DNA from: an uncultured Pseudomonadales bacterium
GTDB taxonomy: Bacteria; Pseudomonadota; Gammaproteobacteria; Pseudomonadales; Azotimanducaceae
Reading direction: 5' to 3'
Length of the DNA: 64,000 nt
Assembly: GCA_951813515.1 (NCBI GenBank)
Contig: OX638346.1
Location: forward strand, 2,659,617-2,723,616
Of this stretch, positions 20,633 through 30,311 are shown piece after piece. Both the position numbers and the translations under genes were made by a program. The first letter of the stretch is position 1. Each line of letters starts with the position of its first letter. The notes beneath the pieces were generated by a model that was given only the letters and a program-made list of their open reading frames with translations, did not search any database and was not told the origin of the DNA.

Positions 20633-21465
20633 CGCCATATTGGGAAGTCCATCCAGGGAGCGGGCCGTTCCTGTTGCTCCTTCACGGCTTTCTGTGCAGC
20701 CGCGCGCAATGGACGCCCAACCTCGCGGCGTTACGCGCCGTGTGCCGCCCGGTCCTGGCCGAACTCTTTGGCCATGGCCGCTCTGGAAGTCCGGAAGATG
20801 TCCGCGCCTATGCCCCGGAGTCATACGTGGAGGCGCTGGACGCGATCCGCGCCGAACTCGGTGCCGAGTCCTGGTTCGTCGGCGGGGGATCTCTCGGGGG
20901 CGCCCTCGCCCTGCGTTATGCCCTGGCCCGTCCGGAGGTCGTTCGAGGCGTCATCTTCACCAACTCCATGGCCGCGTTCGCGCCCACCGACCAGGTCGGC
21001 CAGCGGGGCGAGGAGGGCGCGCGCTCGGCGGAGCGCGTGCGGATGGGAGGGATGCAGGAGATAGATCGGATACGGGTCCACCCGAGGCATGCCCGGCGCC
21101 TGCCGAGGGAGATTCACGAGGCATTGCTCAAGGATGCCCGGCAGCTTGACCCCGAGGGCGTTGCCAACACCGTGCGCTACACGACGCCCAGGGCATCCGT
21201 GCGCGGCGAATTGGGCGCCATTCGCGTGCCCGCGCTGCTTGCGTGCGGGCGCTTCGAAAGACGTTTCCAGCCGCACCGCGACTTCGCCGCCGCCAGGGTG
21301 CCCGGTCTTGCCGTGGTCGACATGGATGCCGGCCATGCGGTGAACATGCAGGCCACCGACCAATTTAACAGGACTGTAATCGACTTCCTGTCGGGTTCCG
21401 TGAGAACCTTTGACCAAAGGGGACGCCCGCGGGACACCGACATGACGGCATCGACCGTCCGATAG
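20629..21465 (+). CDS. Alpha/beta-fold hydrolase
   Basis: A 278-residue serine hydrolase of unknown substrate. The strand-turn LLLLHGFLCSRAQW carries the oxyanion HG motif. The nucleophile elbow is GGGSLGG with the serine near residue 87. The acid is likely in LLACGRFERRF or VVDMDAG, and DAGHAVNMQ holds the histidine. It starts at GTG 20629 inside the stop of the dehydrogenase gene, so the two are translated together; the acyltransferase follows 7 bp downstream. Confidence 0.8.
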   Translation: MTPYWEVHPGSGPFLLLLHGFLCSRAQWTPNLAALRAVCRPVLAELFGHGRSGSPEDVRAYAPESYVEALDAIRAELGAESWFVGGGSLGGALALRYALARPEVVRGVIFTNSMAAFAPTDQVGQRGEEGARSAERVRMGGMQEIDRIRVHPRHARRLPREIHEALLKDARQLDPEGVANTVRYTTPRASVRGELGAIRVPALLACGRFERRFQPHRDFAAARVPGLAVVDMDAGHAVNMQATDQFNRTVIDFLSGSVRTFDQRGRPRDTDMTASTVR

Positions 21466-21472
21466 AGGCCGC

Positions 21473-22327
21473 GTGACGCATATTGTCGACACGCTGATCG
21501 AGGAGCGCGCTTCGCGGTTGATGCGTCATCCGCTGGTCTGGCGCCTCATCATGCGGACGCTGCAACGCGCGCTCGGCTACCACGAGGCCGTGGCGATGGC
21601 CGACACCATCGCTGCGATGTCCGGTGCCGAGGTGTTCGAATACATGAGCGATTTGCTGGCCCTGGATGTCGCCGTGGACGGCTTGGAGGAGGTCCCCGAC
21701 CGGGGCGCCGTGGTCGTCATGCCGAATCATCCGACCGGCGTCGCCGATGGCGTCGCCGTCTACGACGCGCTGAAGCGGGTGCGGGAGGACATCGTGTTCT
21801 TCGCCAATAGGGACGCGCTCAGGGTCTCTCCCGGAATGGAGGACATGATCATCCCGGTGGAGTGGGTCGAGGAGAAGCGCACTCTCACCAGGCAACGCGA
21901 GACGTTGCGCGCGGCGACGGCGGCTTTTCGCCGGCAACAGGTCATCGTCCTGTTCCCCTCGGGACGCCTGGCGCGGCCAAGCTTCCAGGGTCTGATGGAA
22001 CGGCCCTGGCAGACCACTGCGGTCAGCCTGGCGAAGAAGCACAACGCTCCGGTCATCCCAATGCATATCCGGGCCCACAATTCGTGGTTGTTCTATCTCT
22101 TCTGGCTGCTGCACGACGAACTGCGCGACATCACGGTGTTTCGCGAGTTGTTGAACAAGAAAGAAGTCGCCTACGAGGTCCGTATCGGTGCAATGTTCGA
22201 ACCCGAGGGCGACGTGAAGGCGTTGACCGATGACCTGCGCCGGTTTGTCACCGAGCAGATGCCGAGGGGCGTTCGAACCTGGCGCGGCATGGAGCAGGAG
22301 TCGAGCGCGAGCCTCTCGTCGGGCTGA
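21473..22327 (+). CDS. 1-acyl-glycerol-3-phosphate acyltransferase-like (PlsC family)
   Basis: A 284-residue acyltransferase, probably membrane-associated. The catalytic block I, NHPTGVADG (residues 85-93), has the His and Asp of NHx4D; block III is FPSGRLA near 157, where the usual Glu of FPEG is Ser. Block IV APVIPMHI follows. Its acceptor is unknown, lysophosphatidate being the family default. It starts at GTG 21473 with GAGG upstream and forms a run with the hydrolase and dehydrogenase genes. Confidence 0.8.
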   Translation: MTHIVDTLIEERASRLMRHPLVWRLIMRTLQRALGYHEAVAMADTIAAMSGAEVFEYMSDLLALDVAVDGLEEVPDRGAVVVMPNHPTGVADGVAVYDALKRVREDIVFFANRDALRVSPGMEDMIIPVEWVEEKRTLTRQRETLRAATAAFRRQQVIVLFPSGRLARPSFQGLMERPWQTTAVSLAKKHNAPVIPMHIRAHNSWLFYLFWLLHDELRDITVFRELLNKKEVAYEVRIGAMFEPEGDVKALTDDLRRFVTEQMPRGVRTWRGMEQESSASLSSG

Positions 22328-22354
22328 ACCGGCAGATTTTTGGATGAAGAAGCA

Positions 22355-24265
22355 ATGATCGACACCCCATACCGGTCCGCACGGATCGATGATGTCGCAA
22401 GGCCGGCGCTGTTTTTCGCTCTCTGGCTCTTCACCGCCGCGGCGGTGGCCGAATCGTATTCGCCCAACGTCGACGACGCGTACCCGGACAACGTCTACTG
22501 GGGCGACACGCACGTGCACTCGTATCTCTCCGGCGACGCGTTCGCCCTGGGATCCAGGCTTACGCCCGACGACGCCTATCGTTTCGCGAAAGGCGAAACC
22601 GTGCAGTCGACGAGCGGCCAGCCGGCGCGTCTCAGCCGCCCACTGGACTTCCTGATGGTGGCGGACCACGCGGCGAACCTCGGAATCCTGCCGCTCCTCG
22701 CCGAGAATCCTGCCGCATTGCCCGAGACGGAGAGCGCAAGCAAGTCGGCGCAGATCATCGCTGACCTGCCGCCGCTTCCGGATGTTCTGGGCGCTGGCAC
22801 GGCCGAGGAGTTCAATGCCCTGCGGAGTCCTCTCGGTGTCGCCAAGGCAGCCTGGCTTTACGACTACGCCATCGATGAGGACTTTCGCCGTGACATGTGG
22901 AGCGAAGTGATCCGCGTGGCCGAGAAGCACAACGATCCGGGCACATTCACGACCTTCGCCGGCTATGAGTGGTCCGGTTCGAAGGCGAGCGGGCGGTCCG
23001 GGCTGCACCGGAATGTCGTGTACAGAGACGGGCCGGCACTGACAGGGCAGACATTGCCGTTCTCCACCTTTGACAGCAAAAACCCGGAAGACCTCTGGGC
23101 GCATCTTGCGGACTACGAAGAGCGGCTGGGCGGAAACGTGATCTCCATTCCGCACAACAGCAATCTCAGCGGCGGCCATATGTTCAGCCCGAGCGACTAC
23201 GAGGGCCGGCCGCTGACGCCGTCGTACGCTCGGACAAGGGCGCGGTTCGAGCCCATCGTCGAGGTGACGCAGCTCAAGGGGGATAGCGAAACGCACCCGC
23301 TGGCGTCGCCGGACGATTCGTTTTCGGAATTCGAACGAAGGTGGCGAAGGCCCGCACCGGACGACGCGAAGCAAACAGCGGAGGAACTCGTCGCTACGGC
23401 GCGGCAGTCCTATGCCCGACCGGCTCTTGGCATGGGCTTGGACCTGGCTGCCGAGTTGGGCGTGAACCCCTTCAAGTTCGGCATGATCGGCAGCACGGAC
23501 GTCCACACCGGCCTCGCGACGGCGGACGAAGACAATTTCTGGGGCAAGATGGGAATGAACGAACCGAACCGCTACCGCGCGGTGTTCAGCTCGAACTATG
23601 CCGCATCGGGCTACGCGGCGGTGTGGGCGCGGGAGAACACCCGCCGTGCCCTGTTCGACGCCATGAAGCGTCGCGAGGTCTATGCCACCACGGGTCCCCG
23701 CATGACCGTGCGTTTCTTCGCCGGGTGGGACTTTGAGCAAGGCGATGCCGCGAGTCCGAACCTGGCGGCCATCGGCTACCGCGAGGGCGTGCCCATGGGC
23801 GGCGATCTGACCGCCGCGCCCGAAGGCACGGCGCCGAGTTTCCTGGTGCGCGCGGTGAAGGATCCCGACGGCGCCAACCTTGACCGGGTGCAGGTCGTGA
23901 AGGGCTGGCGCGACCGCGCCGGACGGATGTCCGAGCGCGTGTACGATGTGGCGCTTTCCGATGGCAGAACGCCGGGTGAGGACGGCACGTCAGCGGACCC
24001 GGTCGGCAATACCGTGGACGTCGGGAACGCCACCTACGTGAACAGCATCGGCGCGGCCGAACTGAGTGCGGTGTGGCGCGATCCGGATTTCGACCCCGAC
24101 GCGGCGGCGTTCTACTATGTGCGGGTGCTGCAGATCCCGACGCCGCGCTGGACGGTATACGACGCCAGGTTCTACGAACTCGATCTCTCCAAGATCCCGG
24201 AAGAACAGCCCTTGGTGATCCAGGAAAGGGCTTATACGTCGCCCATCTGGTATACGCCGCAGTAA
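22355..24265 (+). CDS. Secreted DUF3604 protein
   Basis: A 636-residue protein with a signal peptide (LFFALWLFTAAAVA, cleavage before ESYSP). The mature N-terminus has NVYWGDTHVHSYLSGDA, a PHP-like metal-binding HxH motif, and later DFLMVADHA, FAGYEWS, ISIPHNSN and MIGSTDVHTGLA supply further metal-type histidines and aspartates. This is the DUF3604 family, found in many marine proteobacteria, thought to be metal-dependent hydrolases without a known substrate. A TTG at 22340 is in frame, but ATG 22355 gives the better signal peptide. It is the last gene of the plus-strand run. Confidence 0.85.
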   Translation: MIDTPYRSARIDDVARPALFFALWLFTAAAVAESYSPNVDDAYPDNVYWGDTHVHSYLSGDAFALGSRLTPDDAYRFAKGETVQSTSGQPARLSRPLDFLMVADHAANLGILPLLAENPAALPETESASKSAQIIADLPPLPDVLGAGTAEEFNALRSPLGVAKAAWLYDYAIDEDFRRDMWSEVIRVAEKHNDPGTFTTFAGYEWSGSKASGRSGLHRNVVYRDGPALTGQTLPFSTFDSKNPEDLWAHLADYEERLGGNVISIPHNSNLSGGHMFSPSDYEGRPLTPSYARTRARFEPIVEVTQLKGDSETHPLASPDDSFSEFERRWRRPAPDDAKQTAEELVATARQSYARPALGMGLDLAAELGVNPFKFGMIGSTDVHTGLATADEDNFWGKMGMNEPNRYRAVFSSNYAASGYAAVWARENTRRALFDAMKRREVYATTGPRMTVRFFAGWDFEQGDAASPNLAAIGYREGVPMGGDLTAAPEGTAPSFLVRAVKDPDGANLDRVQVVKGWRDRAGRMSERVYDVALSDGRTPGEDGTSADPVGNTVDVGNATYVNSIGAAELSAVWRDPDFDPDAAAFYYVRVLQIPTPRWTVYDARFYELDLSKIPEEQPLVIQERAYTSPIWYTPQ

Positions 24266-24299
24266 CGTCCTCGACGGCGGGCGGCGCGGGCCGTGGGGC

Positions 24300-25139
24300 C
24301 TATTCGAGGGCCGCGCTGATAGGCCGCACGCACTTGGTTGCTTCGTCCCCGCAACTGGCGAGGATGTCCATCGCGTCGGCCTCCACCACGCGGATGCGGC
24401 GTTTGCCGTTTTCCGTCCGCATGACCACCTGGCCCGCCTCGCAACCCACGAGTTCGATCATTTCTTCGTCGAGCGCCATCTCCGCCGCCTGGGCCTCGGC
24501 GGGCAACACGGATCTACCGCGGACATGGTCCCGCGCCAGGCGGCCCGACTCGACATCGGCGACGAAGCCGGCAACGTCTTCCGGACGTACGCGACCGTAC
24601 AGCACCCCCTTCGGCAGGGTCAGGACGTTGGGCGCGAACCGGTGTCCTCCGAGATGCGTCGTCTGCCATGCGCGCGCGCCGACGACTTCGCGCAGTCGCA
24701 CGTATGCGGGGCGCCCGAAGCGCGCGCAGCAGAGGTCGCGCTGGCCGTTGGTGCAGACAAAGTACTGTGGCGCGTCGACGCGCTGCATGCATGAAGTCGG
24801 GCCATCGGCAACGTCGAGGTCCGTTATCGCGTCGTAGCCAACCGAATCAAACTGGTAGAGACCCTCCACCGTGCCGACGAACAGCGTGATCTCCTCGCGG
24901 TCGAGTTCGGGGCGTCGAATGAACTGCAACCGGGGTTTGAGGCCGAGTTCGGTCACCGACGCCATCTGCTGGTCCAACCACGCCTTGATCTTCGGTGACA
25001 GGTCGTTGTCGGTGACGGCTTTCGCGCGCCAGGCAGGGTTGTATTCAAGCAACAGCCAGACGTCGACGCGGTCGGCGGTGCCGGCCATGGGCTCGCCCGC
25101 GGCCAGGGAAAGGTCGGAACAGTAGTGCCGTTCGTTCAC
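24300..25139 (-). CDS. Sucrase/ferredoxin-like family protein
   Basis: A 279-residue protein of the Suc_Fer-like family with a thioredoxin-like ferredoxin fold. Cysteines in HYCSDLS (residue 7), FVCTNGQRDLCCARFGRPAY and the histidines in THLGGHRFAPNVLTLPKG are the conserved set, likely binding a [2Fe-2S] cluster. Redox function is inferred from the family; the pathway is unknown. It starts at GTG 25139 and converges on the DUF3604 gene. Confidence 0.8.
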   Translation of the reverse strand: MNERHYCSDLSLAAGEPMAGTADRVDVWLLLEYNPAWRAKAVTDNDLSPKIKAWLDQQMASVTELGLKPRLQFIRRPELDREEITLFVGTVEGLYQFDSVGYDAITDLDVADGPTSCMQRVDAPQYFVCTNGQRDLCCARFGRPAYVRLREVVGARAWQTTHLGGHRFAPNVLTLPKGVLYGRVRPEDVAGFVADVESGRLARDHVRGRSVLPAEAQAAEMALDEEMIELVGCEAGQVVMRTENGKRRIRVVEADAMDILASCGDEATKCVRPISAALE

Positions 25140-25232
25140 GGCGGGGCATGATAGATCGAGGGGGAGAGGATCGCCAACGCGGTCGCCAGGTGAGCTTGCA
25201 AAAGGTTCCCAGCAGGCGGGTTCGGCGGCGCA

Positions 25233-25592
25233 TTAAAGTGGAATCGCCGGCAGTCGCTTCAGTCGCTCGTTGCGCGGATCCACCTGGAAGCCGCCGGATT
25301 CCAGCGCCGTCACACCGAGCAACGGTTGGGCGCCTTCGTCACCGTAGATGACCGTCCCGCCGACTTTTTCCCCCTCGAATTCGATCTCGGCTATCGTAAT
25401 GTCCAGGGCTGTGCGGCTGCCGTCGGCCAAGATGTACTCACGACTCCCTCTTGGGGCAAGTCCGATCGCTTCGAGAAGCGACCCCGGCACAAGGGAATCG
25501 AAAGCGCCGGTGTCCGCGACGAAGGTGCCGGTCCAGGTTCTCTCCAGCTCGGCCGGATTGCGTATAGTTACGTCAACGTAAGTCGTGCCCAC
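25233..25592 (-). CDS. Clan AA retropepsin-like aspartic protease
   Basis: A 119-residue protein with one aspartic protease half-site: FVADTGAFDSLVP (DTG at about 27-29) in an early strand and LLGVTALESGGFQVDP, the typical end of the family. It would work as a dimer. Small clan AA proteases of this type are found in bacteria without known substrates. It starts at GTG 25592, divergent from the TonB-dependent receptor gene; 93 bp without a recognisable feature separate it from the sucrase/ferredoxin-like gene. Confidence 0.75.
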   Translation of the reverse strand: MGTTYVDVTIRNPAELERTWTGTFVADTGAFDSLVPGSLLEAIGLAPRGSREYILADGSRTALDITIAEIEFEGEKVGGTVIYGDEGAQPLLGVTALESGGFQVDPRNERLKRLPAIPL

Positions 25593-25620
25593 TTCGGACT
25601 CCCCCCCTCAAATCGATCTC

Positions 25621-28539
25621 ATGGTTGGCAGGATATGGGAAAATGCGAGTTCACAAAAGCCGCCATTGACCCCTGCCACAGTGCAGTTTTCGCCCATTGT
25701 CTGCGTGCGATACGCGCCTGATCTGACTCGCCCACCTGTCTGTGGCGATAAGCGCTGGCCGGTTGCAAGACGGTGCCTGTATCGCGTCGGACTCCTCACG
25801 CTCATGGGCGTTGTCGCCGGTGGCGCGCGCGCCGAGACTGCGGACGACGCCCAGGCGTCGCAGCAGCTCGTTGAGGTGGTGGTCACCGTCGGCACCCGGG
25901 TCAAGGCGCGCGCCGCCGCCGACACTGCGGTGCCAGTGGACGTGTTCGGTTCCGAGCAGGTCGAGAGCGTCAACTCCTCCGACCTGGTCGAGGTGCTGAG
26001 CGCCATCATTCCGTCCTTCAGCGTCCGCCGCCAGCCGATTTCCGACGGCGCCTCGTTTGTCCGGCCGGCGCATTTGCGCGGTCTCGATTCGCACCACGTG
26101 CTGGTCCTCGTCGACGGCAAGCGACGACATCGCGCGGCGCTCGTGCAGCTCGGGGGCTTCGGCGCGCACGGGACGGATGTCGGCAGCATCCCCTCGATCG
26201 CCCTGGATGCGGTGGAGGTGTTGCGCGACGGCGCGGCGGCCCAGTATGGCTCCGACGCCATCGCGGGCGTCGTCAACTTCAGGCTCGGGACGAACGACTC
26301 GGGGTTCGACGTGCGTGCCCGCGCGGGCGGATACACGCGGGGCGACGGAGAGGAACTGACCTTGGAAGGGAATGCGGGCTTTCCTCTCGGTTTTGGCCGC
26401 CTTGACGGCGGGTTCCTGAACATTAGCGGGCAGGTTTCGGATGCTGCGCCCACCAGCAGATCCCAGCCTTACGACATCGCCATCGGCAACTCCGGCATCA
26501 CGCCGCTCGGCGCAACAGGCAGCCGGTCAACCGTGGACGGCGTCACGTATTACGGCCCGGACGCACTGACCTACACGTACTCGGCCACCGGGGAACTGTT
26601 GCAGGCGGCTCGTGGCAGCGACGGCATACCCGACGACCTGGATACACGGTTCGCCGACAACTTCCATCTTGTCGGCGGCGGGCGGCGTTTCCGAAGCCCC
26701 GCGCAGATCTGGGGCCAGCCCGAGCGCCGGCAGGGCCTGTTCGTTGTCAATGCCTCGCTGCCGGTGCTGGCGCCGGTGCGGATGCCGGAGACCGCGCCAG
26801 CCGTTGAGGCCCAACTGTACGGGTTCGCAAGCTACGCGGACAAGAACCAGACCGGCGGCTTCTTTTATCGGCGTCCCGGCGTAAGCCAATTGCTGCCGGT
26901 ACGACTCGAGGACGGTTCGATCCACGATCCTCGCGCACACCTGTATCCGGCTGGCTTCACGCCCCAGTTCTCCGGTGACGTGACCGATTACGCGATCCGA
27001 GGGGGGGTGCGGGGGGAACGCCGGAGCGTGCTGGCATTCGACTTGGCGTTCGACCTGTCGGTGGGCCTCGGCGCCAACGAAATCCGCTACGGCATCGCGA
27101 ACACGATGAATCCGTCCATGGGACCCCGGACCCCGACCCGGTTTCATCCGGGCGGGCTTGTCAACGATGAACTCGCCGTGAACGCTGATTTCGTCATCCC
27201 GTGGAAGATGGGTCTCGCGAAAGCGCTGAATGTCGCCTTCGGCTTCGAGTACCGCAGCGAAGGCTATCGGATAGAGGAGGGCGACCCGCCTTCCTACGAG
27301 ATCGGTCCCTTCGCGCGGCCCGACCCGTTCAATTTCGAGATCACCCAGGCGGAAGTGGATGCCGACCCCGCGGACGGCCTGACTGTTGTCGAGTGCCGCA
27401 TACCGGGGTTCGAGGCCCGCGGTTCGCTTTGCCCCAACGGCGACCCCGTCAACAATGCCGTTCCCGTCGGGTCGAACGGTTTTCCCGGCTACCCGCCCCG
27501 GTTCACTTCGGCCGTGGACCGGCGCAGCTACGCGGGCTACCTGGACATCGAGGTCGATCTCACCGAGCGTTCGCTGGCGGACATCGCGGCGCGGTATGAG
27601 GACTTCTCGGACTTCGGCGATGTCAGCACCTGGAAGTTGGCAATGCGGCATCGCCTGACCGACAGTGTCAATCTGCGGGCCTCCCTTGGAACGGGTTTCC
27701 GTGCCCCGACGCCAGGCCAGATCTCCACTACCAACGTGTCGACGCGGATCGACGCCAGCGGTTTTCCGCGGGCGGAGGGCGTCTTCCCTTCCATGCATCC
27801 GGCCGCTGCGATGTTTGGCGGCCTGCCGCTGGACGCTGAGCACTCGCATGCCTGGACCCTGGGCGCCGCCGCCACGTTCTTCGACGGTCTCGCCCTGACG
27901 CTCGACCTGTATCACGTCCGTCTTGACAGCCGCATCGTGCTGTCCTCCCAATTCGCCGTGGAACCCGCCCACGCGGCCCGCCTCGTCGCTCTTGGCGTCC
28001 CCGGCGCGAGCGACATCGCGCAGGTGCGCTTTTTCACCAACGACGTGGACACCGAGACCCGGGGCGTCGACCTCGTGGCCTCCTGGCGGACCGACTGGTC
28101 TTTCGGCAGCACTTCGCTGCAGGCCGCCATGAACCTCAACCGCACGGACTTCGCCCGCCGCGGCCTGCACGTCGACGCCGAGGCGGAACACGATATCGAG
28201 AAGGGCGTACCGGGCACGACCGCCGTCGTCACGGCGAGCCACGTCTGGAGCCGCCTCGACCTGATGTTGCGCGCGCGGTACTACGGAGAATACGAGAACG
28301 CCCTGGACGCGAGCCTCGCGAGGGTCCAGAGCTTCGGGCGCGAAGTGATGGTGGACGTGGAAGCGTCCTGGACGTTGCGGGACCGGTACGCCATCAAGCT
28401 CGGAGCGCAGAACCTGTTCGACAACTTTCCGGACCCCGGCGAGTTCGAGGTCTGTTGCGGCCGCATCTACCGCAGTGACTCGGTGCCACCCTGGCAGGGC
28501 GCCCTCGTTTACCTGCAGGCGAGCGTCTCGTCGCGCTGA
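25621..28539 (+). CDS. TonB-dependent outer-membrane receptor
   Basis: Takes up a scarce nutrient (siderophore, cobalamin, glycan or similar) across the outer membrane with TonB energy. A hydrophobic signal peptide (LYRVGLLTLMGVVAGGARA) precedes the plug domain: EVVVTVGTRV, PVDVFGSEQVES, SIALDAVEVLRDGAAAQYGS and DAIAGVVNF. The rest is a long beta-barrel with alternating aromatic strands, ending LVYLQASVSSR. The true start is unclear: ATG 25621 is used, but in-frame GTG codons at 25681 and 25705 would give a signal peptide of more normal length. No TonB box or substrate-specific neighbour identifies the ligand. Confidence 0.88.
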   Translation: MVGRIWENASSQKPPLTPATVQFSPIVCVRYAPDLTRPPVCGDKRWPVARRCLYRVGLLTLMGVVAGGARAETADDAQASQQLVEVVVTVGTRVKARAAADTAVPVDVFGSEQVESVNSSDLVEVLSAIIPSFSVRRQPISDGASFVRPAHLRGLDSHHVLVLVDGKRRHRAALVQLGGFGAHGTDVGSIPSIALDAVEVLRDGAAAQYGSDAIAGVVNFRLGTNDSGFDVRARAGGYTRGDGEELTLEGNAGFPLGFGRLDGGFLNISGQVSDAAPTSRSQPYDIAIGNSGITPLGATGSRSTVDGVTYYGPDALTYTYSATGELLQAARGSDGIPDDLDTRFADNFHLVGGGRRFRSPAQIWGQPERRQGLFVVNASLPVLAPVRMPETAPAVEAQLYGFASYADKNQTGGFFYRRPGVSQLLPVRLEDGSIHDPRAHLYPAGFTPQFSGDVTDYAIRGGVRGERRSVLAFDLAFDLSVGLGANEIRYGIANTMNPSMGPRTPTRFHPGGLVNDELAVNADFVIPWKMGLAKALNVAFGFEYRSEGYRIEEGDPPSYEIGPFARPDPFNFEITQAEVDADPADGLTVVECRIPGFEARGSLCPNGDPVNNAVPVGSNGFPGYPPRFTSAVDRRSYAGYLDIEVDLTERSLADIAARYEDFSDFGDVSTWKLAMRHRLTDSVNLRASLGTGFRAPTPGQISTTNVSTRIDASGFPRAEGVFPSMHPAAAMFGGLPLDAEHSHAWTLGAAATFFDGLALTLDLYHVRLDSRIVLSSQFAVEPAHAARLVALGVPGASDIAQVRFFTNDVDTETRGVDLVASWRTDWSFGSTSLQAAMNLNRTDFARRGLHVDAEAEHDIEKGVPGTTAVVTASHVWSRLDLMLRARYYGEYENALDASLARVQSFGREVMVDVEASWTLRDRYAIKLGAQNLFDNFPDPGEFEVCCGRIYRSDSVPPWQGALVYLQASVSSR

Positions 28540-28584
28540 CGAAAAGCGTTCACGCCGGCCGGAGCGCCGGGCCTGCCCATTGAT

Positions 28585-28600
28585 ACCCGCAGAAGCGGGT
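28585..28600. terminator. Hairpin between convergent genes
   Basis: ACCCGC-AGAA-GCGGGT is a perfect 6-bp stem with a 4-nt loop between the receptor (ends 28539) and the LLM oxidoreductase (ends 28606). It could end transcription in both directions. There is no T run on either side, so it is not a classical intrinsic terminator. A second possible stem CCGGC..GCCGG lies at about 28556-28570. Confidence 0.4.
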
Positions 28601-28605
28601 CGGTC

Positions 28606-29682
28606 TCACTTGACCCGGGGCATGACCTCGTCGGCCATGACCTGCATGGTCCGCACGACATCTTCGCGGGAGAGCGTGCGTCCCATCCATGTGCACATGA
28701 GTTCGTCGGCGCCGAAGTCTTCCTCGAGTTCGTGAATGCGATCCACCACCTCCGCCGCTGTCCCGACGAGGTTGGATCCGCGCTCGGGGCCGCCCTTGGC
28801 GGGCGTTTGCCCTCTCGCCGCCATCCTCTCTGCGCGAGCCCTGTCGGCGGCTTCCCGAACGCGGTCGGCCTCCGCCTGCGTCGCCGCCACGTGGGTCGTG
28901 ATGCGGATCACCACCTTCGGCTCTCCGGGATTGCCCGCATCCTTCCACGCCTGCCGGTAGTTCCCGACGTCCTGCTTCAACACCGCGTCCCCGCGCTCGT
29001 TGTGCGAGCTGCCGCCGCCGATGGCGATGCAGTAGCCGTTTCTGCCCATGGGTATGAAGTTCTGCTGGCTGTCCAGCGGCAACAGGATCTGCGGATGGGG
29101 CTTCTGCACCGGTTTCGGGTTGATGCGCGAAACCCCGGGGAGCGGTGGGTAGTTGAAGAATTCGCCCTCGTATCCGGAAAACTGGTCCTCCGTCCAGACC
29201 TTTTTCATCACTTCCAGGTACTCGAGGAAGTGTCTCTGGCGCCGCGCGTCGCCGGTGGTATTGCCCCCCGCACCGTAGATGAAGCGGCCGTTGCTGACCT
29301 GGTCGATGATGGCGATCTGCTCGGCGACATTGATGGGGTTCGCCTGCGGCAGGTTCTCGAAAACGTACTGGTAGCGTTCTCCCGCCTGCCCCCTCCTGTC
29401 TATCCTCGATCCGCCTTCCGCCACCTCGGTCTCGAACTTCTCGCCGGGCGCCCGCAGGTGCGGCAGGTGCACCGCCGTACCGATCCTGATCCGGCGCGTG
29501 ACTGCGGCGATGGCCGGCGCTATCTGCAGTGGTTGAATGCCCCCCAGGGGGACGCCTCCGACCCACACCGAGTCCATTCCGATCTCGTCGGCGGCGGCGA
29601 CCTCCTTGAGGTTGGCGGCGTAGCCCTCCGTTACCGACTCGTCCGGCTTTGCGCCCCAGAAAGTCAAATAGCCGATGTCCAT
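28606..29682 (-). CDS. LLM-class flavin-dependent oxidoreductase
   Basis: A 358-residue TIM-barrel monooxygenase or reductase of the luciferase-like family, using FMN or F420. Typical blocks are MDSVWVGGVPLGGIQ, RRIRIGTAVHLPHL, VAEQIAIIDQVSNGRFIYG and the C-terminal LVGTAAEVVDRIHELEE. The substrate is unknown. ATG 29682 has AGGAGG just upstream. It is on the same strand as the HIT gene, 93 bp downstream of it. Confidence 0.85.
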   Translation of the reverse strand: MDIGYLTFWGAKPDESVTEGYAANLKEVAAADEIGMDSVWVGGVPLGGIQPLQIAPAIAAVTRRIRIGTAVHLPHLRAPGEKFETEVAEGGSRIDRRGQAGERYQYVFENLPQANPINVAEQIAIIDQVSNGRFIYGAGGNTTGDARRQRHFLEYLEVMKKVWTEDQFSGYEGEFFNYPPLPGVSRINPKPVQKPHPQILLPLDSQQNFIPMGRNGYCIAIGGGSSHNERGDAVLKQDVGNYRQAWKDAGNPGEPKVVIRITTHVAATQAEADRVREAADRARAERMAARGQTPAKGGPERGSNLVGTAAEVVDRIHELEEDFGADELMCTWMGRTLSREDVVRTMQVMADEVMPRVK

Positions 29683-29775
29683 GGAACCCCTCCTTGACCC
29701 CCCATTCTACCCCCCAAATGTCCTGCCGTTTCGAACCGGCGTTCACTGCGATGGAGGGCGCGATGAACCGGCGTG

Positions 29776-30198
29776 TCATGCCTCGAGCGCGGCGCGGATC
29801 CTGGCGGCGTTCGCGGCCAGTTCGTCGGCGTCTGCCATCGATCGCGCGTGGAAGGTCAGCCCTTCGCCCGCGTAACGCGGTATCACGTGGAAATGGATAT
29901 GGAATACGGTCTGTCCCGCGTCGACGCCGTTCAGTTGCGCGATCATGAGCCCGGCAGGATTGAGCGCGGTCTTCACTGCCCTGGCTACGCGACGCGTGGT
30001 CGCGGTGAGGTGCGCGAGTCCTTCCTCGCTCAGGTCGAAGATGTTCTCCGCTGATTCGCGCGGAATGATGAGCGTATGCCCGGGACTCTGCGGCATCAGG
30101 TCCATGAAGGCCAGGCAGTGTTCCTCGTCGAGCACCACGTGGGCGTTCGCTTCGCCCCGCAGGATCTTCGCGAAGATGTTTTCGGGATCGTAGGTCAT
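29776..30198 (-). CDS. HIT family nucleotide-binding protein
   Basis: A 140-residue histidine-triad hydrolase of the Hint branch, which removes groups from nucleoside phosphoramidates or related nucleotides. The N-terminus NIFAKILRGEANAHVV and the mid-region MPQSPGHTLIIPR are standard, and the triad is HIHFHVIPR (residues 110-118). It acts as a cytoplasmic dimer. It is divergent from the molybdopterin oxidoreductase. Confidence 0.92.
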   Translation of the reverse strand: MTYDPENIFAKILRGEANAHVVLDEEHCLAFMDLMPQSPGHTLIIPRESAENIFDLSEEGLAHLTATTRRVARAVKTALNPAGLMIAQLNGVDAGQTVFHIHFHVIPRYAGEGLTFHARSMADADELAANAARIRAALEA

Positions 30199-30249
30199 CC
30201 GGGAATCGTATCAATCTGTCGGTCGTCCCGATAGCCGCAAGCTGCCTCG

Positions 30250-30278
30250 TTGACCCGCCCGCATTGCTGGCGTAGCTT
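30250..30278 (+). promoter_or_regulatory. Possible sigma70-type promoter for the molybdopterin oxidoreductase
   Basis: TTGACC (30250-30255) and TAGCTT (30273-30278) are separated by 17 bp and lie 33 bp upstream of the chosen start. The -10 match is weak. Confidence 0.3.
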
Positions 30279-30311
30279 CCATCGCAGCATCTGATGTCCG
30301 GGAGAGCCGCC

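Noticed and set aside
25140..25232. A small gene between the sucrase/ferredoxin-like and aspartic protease genes
   Set aside because: No start with a ribosome site and no frame long enough to judge.
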